Origin: Atopobium sp. | Lineage (GTDB): Bacteria; Actinomycetota; Coriobacteriia; Coriobacteriales; Atopobiaceae | Direction of reading: 5' to 3' | Length of the DNA: 8,424 nt | Assembly (NCBI GenBank): GCA_015259045.1 | Contig: JABZHD010000036.1 | Location: forward strand, 1-8,424 | Shown here: positions 1-4,737 of the stretch, one piece after another | Layout: the number at the start of each line of letters is the position of its first letter | How positions within the stretch are numbered: position 1 is the stretch's first letter | The notes under the pieces: generated by a model | The model's input: only the letters and a program-made list of their open reading frames with translations | Database searches by the model: none | What the model was told of the DNA's origin: nothing | Made by a program: the position numbers and the translations under genes

Positions 1-46
1 TGAACTGCCTCCTATTTCTCGTGTCTAAGAAATAGGAGGCAGTTCA
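1..46. repeat. Perfect 19-bp inverted repeat, possible IS-end remnant
   Basis: Bases 1-19 and 28-46 are exact reverse complements around the 8-base loop CGTGTCTA. The outer ends read TG...CA, and the arm begins TGAACTGCCTCC, which resembles terminal repeats of IS3-family elements. The right arm extended inward (22-46) reads TGTCTAAGAAATAGG and then GCAGTTCA, the usual look of such a right end. No transposase is present, so this could be two abutted ends left by an internal deletion. It could also be a terminator stem for a gene to the left, but no T-run directly follows: the nearest T-rich stretch starts near base 60. The left arm begins at the first base of the window, so the repeat may be longer than seen. 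Confidence 0.6.
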
Positions 47-62
47 TCCGCCAGCTCTCTTT

Positions 63-91
63 TTGGGCTTCTCGTCGTTTTGTTTTACTAT
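63..91 (+). promoter_or_regulatory. Weak candidate promoter for the small membrane protein gene
   Basis: TTGGGC (63-68) and TACTAT (86-91) are separated by 17 bases, and the gene starts 24 bases further on. The -10 box is a fair match to TATAAT and the -35 box a weak one. An AGGAG ribosome binding site lies at 101-105. Confidence 0.3.
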
Positions 92-115
92 AGCCACATA
101 AGGAGATGATGCGAC

Positions 116-439
116 ATGAGTAAAGCGGCTCAAGTAATCAAGAACCTTTCACAGGGCTTTTTAATTTCAGGTATTTTAAGTGCGCTCATGGGTGCATACT
201 ACCTGTTCGCTAAGGCTGGACTTCCTTTGCAAGATCCTCCCCAGGCACTCAAAATTCAATATGCAATCAACTTTGGCGTTGGCGAGAAAATGTTTATGTT
301 AGGTCTAACCTGCCTGTTTATCGGCTGCGTTGGTTATACCATTGCGTGGATTTGTTCCAAGACAGAGAAAGTTCAAGAGCCAGATAATCACCAAGCTGGT
401 AGACCTTCTCGCCCTGGCGGAGCAAACTCAGGCGAGTGA
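116..439 (+). CDS. Small two-helix membrane protein of unknown function
   Basis: This is a 107-residue protein that I do not recognise as a named family. Two hydrophobic segments, about residues 15-35 and 58-80, suggest a helical hairpin in the cytoplasmic membrane. A loop of about 20 residues containing DPP joins them, and the hydrophilic tail (81-107) is rich in Pro, Gly and charged residues. The second helix contains two cysteines and a glycine-rich face. The ATG at 116 is supported by AGGAG at 101-105, ten bases upstream. The two ATG triplets at 106 and 109 are out of frame. No terminator is obvious downstream, and the next gene is 255 bases away with its own promoter-like sequence, so it is probably a single-gene unit. 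A holin or a membrane regulator of small size cannot be excluded, but nothing in the sequence argues for either. Confidence 0.75.
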   Translation: MSKAAQVIKNLSQGFLISGILSALMGAYYLFAKAGLPLQDPPQALKIQYAINFGVGEKMFMLGLTCLFIGCVGYTIAWICSKTEKVQEPDNHQAGRPSRPGGANSGE

Positions 440-442
440 GCA

Positions 443-468
443 GAGGCTCGCGGACCGAGGCTGCGGAC
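443..468 (+). repeat. Short tandem repeat GAGGCT(C)GCGGAC
   Basis: GAGGCTCGCGGAC (443-455) is repeated as GAGGCTGCGGAC (457-468), with a 14-base period and one inserted base. It lies just after the stop codon of the small membrane protein gene. It is GC-rich compared with the A/T-rich promoter region that follows. No function is apparent. Confidence 0.5.
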
Positions 469-534
469 TGACTGCGGCGTCTTAAAGCGCGACAGCCTGA
501 ATTCATATTCGCAAGCAGCAGATGCGGTGCGGAT

Positions 535-640
535 ACAAAAATTTGAACTATTTTCAAAACAGTACTATCCATGTGAACGGTACTATTTATCAGCCAAATT
601 CACTTTTTATGTGAATACTAATTTCTCTTATGTTTTGGCT
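535..640 (+). promoter_or_regulatory. Regulatory-looking A/T-rich region upstream of the adhesin
   Basis: Three overlapping structures lie here. GTACTAT occurs twice as a direct repeat (562-568 and 580-586), 18 bases apart. ATTCAC (598-603) and GTGAAT (611-616) form a 6-bp stem with a 7-base loop. Around that stem, AGCCAAA (592-598) pairs with TTTGGCT (634-640), and the latter overlaps the candidate -35 box of the adhesin gene. The A/T-rich stretch at 535-559 also resembles, in inverted orientation, a stretch upstream of the second wall-anchored gene (6014-6052). These are plausible protein-binding sites; no specific regulator can be assigned. Confidence 0.4.
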
Positions 641-663
641 ATCAATTTGTAAGAAAATATAGA
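635..663 (+). promoter_or_regulatory. Candidate promoter of the adhesin gene
   Basis: TTGGCT (635-640) and TATAGA (658-663) are 17 bases apart, about 30 bases before the adhesin start. A second possible -10, TAATAT (666-671), lies just downstream. The ribosome binding site is GAGGGG at 684-689, five bases before the ATG. Confidence 0.4.
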
Positions 664-694
664 TGTAATATGCACATCTTTTTGAGGGGCCATC

Positions 695-2761
695 ATGAAA
701 AAAGGTTTTCTTAAGAGAATCTCAGTCTTTCTCACCATGGTTGTGGCATGCCTGTTTATGTCTATTAACACAGCTCAGGCACTTGATCGCCAGAAAGACG
801 ATAGTGATCTTACTCAGATCAACATTTACCAGTTCACGCTGACCAGAGACAACATGACTGTTCTCTCGCAGGGAGCTGGCGTTAAGCGTGTAGAGATTCC
901 TGCTTCTGATACAGGCAGACTGCCCTCAACCGCTTTTGTTGTTCAGCCAACTAAAGACGGTTCCAACCAGCAGTATAACCAGCCTCTCTCGCTGAAGTTC
1001 TCTAACGCTGGCACTGTTGATGGCAAGGACGTTGACGTCTATGTCACCATCAACTCTCTGGGTCTTACCCTCCAGAGTGCAAATGCAGATTACAACAACC
1101 CTAACAAGACCGATGTGCCTTTCTTGACCGTTGATGAGAACTGGGGCTCCAAATCCTTCCAGATTATGGACTACATTGATGTAAATCACCCCAGCTACAC
1201 TGCTGATATCTTTAGGGCTTATGCAATCAACGCAAACGTAACAGTAGAGCTTAGGTACACCGATGGCACCCCTTGTGACCTCAAGCTTGTTATGCAGCCA
1301 AGCGATATTGACGTTGTCGGCGACACTGGCGCAAACGAGACCTTCTCGCTTATTAACGCCAATAGCACCATCGATAGCATTGTAATGAACAACAGGAACA
1401 TTCTTGTTGAGAGCACCAGCGGCAGCAAGATTACCTGGAATCCTGTTCGCGGAACTTCTGGTCCTGACCAGGAGAAGAACCTTGCAGGCTTTGCTGTTAA
1501 GTCCAAGTCAAATAGTATGACGTTTGAGTCCACCAGTGCAGCTACCAGCGGCAGCCTTTTTGGTGTGTACACCGAGGCAATTACTCCAGCTCCAGTAAAG
1601 GCAGTTGACCCAGAGCAGGCTCCAGCTAAGGCCGGAGAAACCATTACCTATACCGGCACCTTTACTCTGCCAAGGCAGGGCATTGATACCATCGGCAAGA
1701 TTAAGTCGATGAGCATGGTTGACACCTTTGACGAGCGCCTTGATTTCCAGGGCCTTACCGTAAGCTTTGACGGCCAGACCCTCACTGAGGGCACTGACTA
1801 TACCGTTGCTGTTGATGGCCAGAAGGTTACGGTCAACATTAAGGACCACCTGCTCACCAAGGCAAATGGCGGCAAGAAGTTTGTTATTACCTACAAGACT
1901 GTTACTAACAGCAAGGTAGAGACAGACGGCTCCAACATTGATAACGAGCTTACACAGGTTGTCGACGGAAACGTTGCTCACTCCAACAAGGTAACCACTG
2001 AGCTTCTGTACGAGAAGACCCACGAGTTTGTAAGCGGCACTCCTAACAGAGAGCTTCCTCAGGAGGTCCTGGATTTGCTTCCTGGCAAGCAGACTAGAAT
2101 TCCTAACGGTACCACCGTTACCCCTGATCAGCCCCTTGGTGGCGTTACTCGCGTGGAAACTCCAGATGGAACGTGGGTGTTTATCGGTTACGATCACGAT
2201 TCCGAGGTCATTGACCACAAAAACGCTCACTTCATTGGCGTTTGGGTAGTTCTGCCTCAGCCAAAGAAGGATGTCCTGGACGGTCAGGGTAACTCCATCG
2301 ACGGCAACAAGGTAACTGCTGGTCAGGTGCTCACGTACTCCGTAACTTACACCAACACCACCAACACTGCTCGCGATGTCACCATCACCGATGTCATTCC
2401 AGAGCACACAACCTACGTTGATGGCTCCGCTGATAATGGCGGCACCTACGACCCAGCTACACGCACCGTAACCTGGACTCAGAACGTTGCTTCGGGCGAC
2501 ACACTCACCGTAACCTTCCAGGTCAAGGTCAACAAGGGCGAGAAGGACGTTACGGTGGTAAACACTGCCCACGTTAGCGATGGTCTTATCGACACAGATA
2601 CCAATACCACCACCAACCCTGTTGTCCCTAAGCCTCGTAAGTCCCGCACCCCTTATACCGGCGACGATGCTCTGCAGAACACGCTGATGTTTGCTATTGC
2701 AGGCGGCGCAGCAGTTCTCTTTGCATTGGGTACTCTCAAGCTTCACGCAGCTAAGAACTAA
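695..2761 (+). CDS. Sortase-anchored surface adhesin with SHIRT and isopeptide-type domains
   Basis: This 688-residue wall protein probably acts in attachment. A signal peptide covers residues 1-29 (basic start, hydrophobic core, cleavage after AQA). Residues 30-298 form a large region I do not recognise, likely the ligand-binding head. Residues 300-436 resemble an isopeptide-forming fimbrial domain; K302, D343 and N431 are candidate cross-link and catalytic residues. Residues 437-519 match a SHIRT domain (EFVSGTP, LPQEVLDLLP, GYDHDS, FIGVWV). Residues 524-640 look like a DUF11/isopeptide D2-type repeat (YSVTYTN, TITDVIP). The sorting signal is TPYTGDD (652-658), then a hydrophobic helix (664-681) and a weakly basic tail (K682, H684, K687). 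The first motif residue is Thr where Leu is usual. The ATG is placed by GAGGGG five bases upstream and by the signal peptide. A terminator follows at 2831, so transcription is probably monocistronic. The overall type is secure; the N-terminal function is unknown. Confidence 0.9.
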   Translation: MKKGFLKRISVFLTMVVACLFMSINTAQALDRQKDDSDLTQINIYQFTLTRDNMTVLSQGAGVKRVEIPASDTGRLPSTAFVVQPTKDGSNQQYNQPLSLKFSNAGTVDGKDVDVYVTINSLGLTLQSANADYNNPNKTDVPFLTVDENWGSKSFQIMDYIDVNHPSYTADIFRAYAINANVTVELRYTDGTPCDLKLVMQPSDIDVVGDTGANETFSLINANSTIDSIVMNNRNILVESTSGSKITWNPVRGTSGPDQEKNLAGFAVKSKSNSMTFESTSAATSGSLFGVYTEAITPAPVKAVDPEQAPAKAGETITYTGTFTLPRQGIDTIGKIKSMSMVDTFDERLDFQGLTVSFDGQTLTEGTDYTVAVDGQKVTVNIKDHLLTKANGGKKFVITYKTVTNSKVETDGSNIDNELTQVVDGNVAHSNKVTTELLYEKTHEFVSGTPNRELPQEVLDLLPGKQTRIPNGTTVTPDQPLGGVTRVETPDGTWVFIGYDHDSEVIDHKNAHFIGVWVVLPQPKKDVLDGQGNSIDGNKVTAGQVLTYSVTYTNTTNTARDVTITDVIPEHTTYVDGSADNGGTYDPATRTVTWTQNVASGDTLTVTFQVKVNKGEKDVTVVNTAHVSDGLIDTDTNTTTNPVVPKPRKSRTPYTGDDALQNTLMFAIAGGAAVLFALGTLKLHAAKN

Positions 2762-2830
2762 GCTACGGCGAGGTCGACACGCTCGCAGGCATAGCGCGTG
2801 GAAGCCACAGATTTAGCACGCAGTAACTTT

Positions 2831-2859
2831 AGCCGCTCTCATTTTGAGGGCGGCTTTTT
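2831..2859 (+). terminator. Intrinsic terminator of the adhesin gene
   Basis: AGCCGCTCTCA (2831-2841) pairs with TGAGGGCGGCT (2845-2855) around a TTT loop, giving an 11-bp stem with one G-U wobble. A run of T follows (2855-2859). It lies 70 bases after the adhesin stop codon. Confidence 0.85.
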
Positions 2860-3030
2860 GTGTGGGCGTGCTCGCGCATACGCATTCGCGCGCGTAAGTT
2901 TGGGCGTGCGCAAAGTGCTGTTCAAGCGCAAGAACGGCGCTCGAAGCGCAAAGATTGCACTTTACGTGCCAGTTAGTGCATTTGAGTGACACGAGGTCCC
3001 ACATAAGAGTTGCAACCGTTATTCTAAAGA

Positions 3031-3042
3031 TGCCTTAAGGCA
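3031..3042. promoter_or_regulatory. 12-bp palindrome, possible operator
   Basis: TGCCTTAAGGCA is its own reverse complement. It lies 75 bases before the LytTR start codon, where an operator or transcript-end structure would be expected. LytTR proteins normally bind direct repeats, so if this is an operator it may serve a different regulator. Confidence 0.4.
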
Positions 3043-3050
3043 AGGAAGCA

Positions 3051-3069
3051 AGCGGGACGCAGTTCCGCT
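3051..3069 (+). other. Leader hairpin before the LytTR gene
   Basis: AGCGGGAC (3051-3058) pairs with GTTCCGCT (3062-3069) around a GCA loop, giving an 8-bp stem with one G-U wobble. No T-run follows, so it is not a terminator. It could stabilise or attenuate the leader RNA. Confidence 0.4.
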
Positions 3070-3117
3070 ACAGCAAGTAAACGAGACATTCGGTCAAGTA
3101 AGTTGTTTGGAAGTGTC

Positions 3118-3564
3118 ATGGAAATTCGTGTTGTTGAAGAAAAGGGTCGCGCGCAAATTGAGGTGACCATTTTGAGTGGCCCCGATGATCCACGCGTTTC
3201 GGGAATTGTTCGTCAGCTCCAGATGGTTGACGGAAAGATGACCGGATACGTTCCCGGGACCATCAACAGGCGCGTTGTTCTTCTCGCGGATGTCGTGTGG
3301 ATTCAAACGGACGGCAACGTGATACTGATTAACCTGGTAAACGGCGAGACGCTGGAAAGTTCCAGCCGCTTGACCGAGCTCGAGGATGCGCTTAAAGATA
3401 CGGCGTTTGTGCGCACTTCTCGACAGGAACTGGTCAACTTGGATCAAGTTACGGGTATCAAACCCGCAGGTTCCGGCCGCATGTTGTTGTCGCTTGGCGA
3501 GAAAACCCTTGTTGCTTCAAGAAAATACGCCGCCGAAATCAAACGACGCATTGGAATTGTGTAA
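3118..3564 (+). CDS. Single-domain LytTR-family DNA-binding regulator
   Basis: This 148-residue cytoplasmic transcription regulator has no response-regulator receiver domain. Residues 1-50 form a short beta-rich leader typical of stand-alone LytTR proteins. The LytTR DNA-binding domain spans about 52-146. Typical motifs are present: VVWIQTDGN at 59-67 (the usual 'I-E-A-D-G-N' strand), FVRTSRQELVNL at 97-108 (the 'F-R-H-S-Y-L-V-N' block) and VASRKYAAEIKRRI at 132-145. The ATG at 3118 gives the family-like start MEIRV and has GGAAG at 3109-3113. A TTG at 3103 is in frame but has no ribosome binding site. The DUF3021-like gene follows after 139 bases with no terminator between, so the two are probably one operon. 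In streptococcal HdrRM and BrsRM systems the membrane partner restrains the regulator; the same role is inferred here. Target genes are unknown, though the adjacent adhesin is a candidate. Confidence 0.9.
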   Translation: MEIRVVEEKGRAQIEVTILSGPDDPRVSGIVRQLQMVDGKMTGYVPGTINRRVVLLADVVWIQTDGNVILINLVNGETLESSSRLTELEDALKDTAFVRTSRQELVNLDQVTGIKPAGSGRMLLSLGEKTLVASRKYAAEIKRRIGIV

Positions 3565-3601
3565 GGGCTAGAGGCTTTTTCTCGCGCCGCAGGTCTAAGC
3601 G

Positions 3602-3641
3602 CCGAATGCCACCCGAACCGTATCCGGACGCCACCCGAACC
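3602..3641. repeat. 18-bp direct repeat with 22-bp period
   Basis: CCGAATGCCACCCGAACC (3602-3619) is repeated as CCGGACGCCACCCGAACC (3624-3641), with 16 of 18 bases equal. The last 12 bases are identical, and the gap is GTAT. The 22-bp period puts both copies on one face of the helix, as for LytTR dimer sites. On the minus strand the first copy contains ACGGTTCGG, eight of nine positions of the LytTR half-site pattern; the other contains TGGGTTCGG, seven of nine. The repeat sits between the regulator gene and its membrane partner, 63 bases before the latter's start. Confidence 0.65.
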
Positions 3642-3703
3642 CAATCGTAACAGCACACAAACATTCACTTTAACGGCAGTTTTATCCCAGAGAAGGGAAC
3701 ATC

Positions 3704-4219
3704 ATGGAACGCAACGAATCGCAAAACTGGAAAGAAATTGAGCGAGAGACTCAGCAAGAATTTGATGAGGGACTCAATAAAACAGCAGGTCAAATTATGT
3801 GCAAGGGCATTTCTTCTGGAGCGCTATGTTTTACCGGCATCTCGCTTGTGTATGGCGTCATTGCGCTGGCAACCAATTATGGCGACAGGCAGAATAACAT
3901 CATACTTCTCACACTGATCGCCGCCGGAGTTCTTTCGGGCATTTACCAGCAGGTTTGGTTCAACTATCAGCCGCTGATTACCAAGCTCAGCTACCTTCAA
4001 AGGTTCCTCGGCTTCAACGTCTGCCTGTTCCCAACGCTTGTTGCGATGGCACTCATTGGTGGATGGGTTCCTAATATGGCACAGGCGTGGATGTCATTTA
4101 CCGCACTATACCTGGTCATTCTGCTGGTTACAACCTTAGTCTTTAATGCTATTTTCAAGAAAGAAGAGCAGAAATATAAGGCTGCTTTCGAGAAGTACCA
4201 GGCATCTCGTCGCGCATAA
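3704..4219 (+). CDS. DUF3021-like four-helix membrane protein, likely LytTR partner
   Basis: This is a 171-residue membrane protein. Residues 1-32 are polar and mostly acidic. Four hydrophobic helices follow at about 36-58, 65-85, 102-122 and 129-151, and a charged, probably helical tail runs from 152 to 171. The layout, including the loop with KLSYLQRF between helices 2 and 3, fits DUF3021 proteins, which are usually 130-150 residues; this one has an extended N-terminus. The start at 3704 is supported by GAAGGG about six bases upstream. It follows a LytTR regulator gene in the same direction, which is the standard DUF3021 context. From that I infer that it holds the regulator inactive at the membrane until a signal arrives. 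The signal is unknown. The family call is from architecture and context rather than clear motifs, so it is less certain than the LytTR call. Confidence 0.75.
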   Translation: MERNESQNWKEIERETQQEFDEGLNKTAGQIMCKGISSGALCFTGISLVYGVIALATNYGDRQNNIILLTLIAAGVLSGIYQQVWFNYQPLITKLSYLQRFLGFNVCLFPTLVAMALIGGWVPNMAQAWMSFTALYLVILLVTTLVFNAIFKKEEQKYKAAFEKYQASRRA

Positions 4220-4251
4220 AGTTTCAACTGATTCTGTACCGTCCGCCGCGC

Positions 4252-4370
4252 GCCTAATTTCTGCGAAGAATCTGTGAACTTTGCCTAAAAACATAAAAGA
4301 ATCGGTGGATTCTGCCTGATTTCATCAAAGAATCTGTGTCCCAAACACAGATTCTTTGTACTTTTCAGGC
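4252..4370 (+). repeat. Structured repeat array 1: three direct 31-bp units plus one inverted
   Basis: Direct units begin with GCCTAA at 4252, GCCTAA at 4283 and GCCTGA at 4314, exactly 31 bases apart. Each carries an A/T-rich stretch and then the core AAGAATCTGTG (AAGAATCGGTG in unit 2). A fourth unit lies on the minus strand, running from GCCTGA at 4370 back to the same core. The third direct unit and the inverted unit form a perfect 14-bp hairpin: 4326-4339 pairs with 4345-4358 around the loop CCCAA. TACTTTTC follows, so on the plus strand the end of the array may act as a terminator for the DUF3021-like gene. A 31-base period shifts reading frame at each unit, which argues against coding. 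Confidence 0.8.
4326..4362 (+). terminator. Perfect 14-bp hairpin, possible terminator
   Basis: CAAAGAATCTGTGT (4326-4339) and ACACAGATTCTTTG (4345-4358) enclose the loop CCCAA. The following TACTTTTC is only moderately T-rich and the stem is not GC-rich, so termination would be imperfect. It is the only stem of this kind directly downstream of the LytTR/DUF3021 genes. Confidence 0.45.
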
Positions 4371-4407
4371 GAGCTTTGAAGCATGCCCAAATCTGCCCTT
4401 CCACAGA

Positions 4408-4528
4408 GCTTGATTTTCTCGCCATGTCTGAACGATTTGCCGAAAAAGTGTGCCATGTCTGAGTGGTTTTGCCGGTTTTTCTCGCCATGTCTGAGTGAAT
4501 TTACACAGACATGATGCGTTTTTCAGGC
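4408..4528 (+). repeat. Structured repeat array 2: same design, different core word
   Basis: Direct units begin at 4408 (GCTTGA), 4439 (GCCGAA) and 4471 (GCCGGT), with periods of 31 and 32 bases. Each has an A/T-rich stretch and then the core GCCATGTCTGA (4421, 4452, 4484). An inverted unit runs on the minus strand from GCCTGA at 4528 and contains CATGTCTG. It pairs with the third direct unit: CATGTCTG at 4486-4493 with CAGACATG at 4506-4513. TTTTTCAGGC follows the stem, just as TTTTCAGGC follows the stem of array 1. The two arrays therefore share unit length, opening GCC, A/T block, count and 3-plus-1 layout, while the core differs. Confidence 0.8.
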
Positions 4529-4557
4529 TCAAAGGAACATTCGTCGAACAACACACA

Positions 4558-4590
4558 AAGAGCTCGGCCTGTCGAGAAGACCGAGCTCTT
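4558..4590 (-). terminator. Candidate terminator of the XRE-membrane gene
   Basis: AAGAGCTCGG (4558-4567) and CCGAGCTCTT (4581-4590) form a perfect 10-bp stem with a 13-base loop. Read on the minus strand, the stem is followed by TGTGTGTTGTT, a moderately T-rich tail. It lies about 150 bases beyond the minus-strand stop codon, so the transcript would include the 12-bp repeat region. Confidence 0.5.
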
Positions 4591-4601
4591 GCGAGTCGTA
4601 C

Positions 4602-4704
4602 TTGACCAGCGCTTTAACCGCCGCCCGGCACCTGAACAGCGCTCTGACCGGCACGTTCAACCTGCGCTCCAACTAGCGCTCTGAACTGCATCTCAACCGG
4701 CGCG
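4602..4704. repeat. Degenerate 12-bp tandem repeat, eight units
   Basis: Units start at 4602, 4614, 4632, 4644, 4656, 4669, 4681 and 4693, with a 6-base interruption after the second and one 13-base unit. Typical copies are TTGACCAGCGCT, CTGAACAGCGCT, CCAACTAGCGCT and TCAACCGGCGCG, roughly YYRAMC followed by NGCGCT. It lies just beyond the stop codon of the minus-strand gene. A 12-base period equals four codons, but no start codon opens a frame through it and a stop interrupts the plus frame at the sixth unit. Confidence 0.65.
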
Positions 4705-4737
4705 TGCTAGTAGGCGCATCGCTGCCCCGGCGTGCGC

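Larger units (their letters stand above)
2860..3117 (+). other. Leader region of the LytTR gene, no gene seen
   Basis: The gap between the adhesin stop (2761) and the LytTR start (3118) is 356 bases. After the terminator, bases 2860-2990 are GC-rich and repeat GCGCAA several times. GCAAAGTGC is partly inverted by GCACTTTACG (about 2908-2969). Bases 2991-3117 hold a 12-bp palindrome and a hairpin, listed separately. ACCGTTATT (3015-3023) matches a LytTR-type half-site at eight of nine positions, but no second copy lies at the expected distance. I see no convincing promoter and no gene. An open frame at 2798-2989 overlaps the terminator and has no protein character. Confidence 0.5.
4220..4737. 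other. Repeat-rich convergent intergenic region
   Basis: This 518-base gap lies between the DUF3021-like gene (plus strand) and the XRE-membrane gene (minus strand), so both genes run into it. It contains two structured repeat arrays (4252-4370, 4408-4528), a hairpin at 4558-4590 that could end the minus-strand transcript, and a degenerate 12-bp tandem repeat (4602-4704). Open frames across it are short and change frame from one repeat unit to the next, so I call no gene. Confidence 0.7.

Noticed and set aside
318..572. An 84-codon minus-strand frame over the end of the small membrane protein gene
   Set aside because: It overlaps a better-supported plus-strand gene and has no ribosome binding site or recognisable sequence character.
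695..754. A lipoprotein signal in the adhesin (VVAC at residues 16-19)
   Set aside because: The hydrophobic core continues past the cysteine to a good signal peptidase I site (AQA), and the protein carries a C-terminal sorting signal.
1508..2746. A 412-codon open frame antisense to the adhesin gene
   Set aside because: It lies wholly opposite a well-supported gene with signal peptide, domains and sorting signal. Its translation shows no domain, and such long antisense frames arise from the codon bias of the real gene.
2798..2989. A 63-codon open frame after the adhesin gene
   Set aside because: It runs through the intrinsic terminator at 2831-2859, has no ribosome binding site, and the translation is a mix of basic and aromatic residues without family character.
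3103..3117. TTG at 3103 as start of the LytTR gene
   Set aside because: No ribosome binding site precedes it, while ATG 3118 has GGAAG upstream and gives the family-like start MEIRV.
4252..4528. A CRISPR array
   Set aside because: The conserved cores are only about 11 bases, the sequence between them is also partly conserved rather than unique, each array has an inverted unit, and no cas gene is nearby.
4285..4556. Overlapping minus-strand open frames across the repeat arrays
   Set aside because: The 31-32-bp repeat period changes the frame at each unit, so repeated units are not translated alike, and no ribosome binding site is seen.
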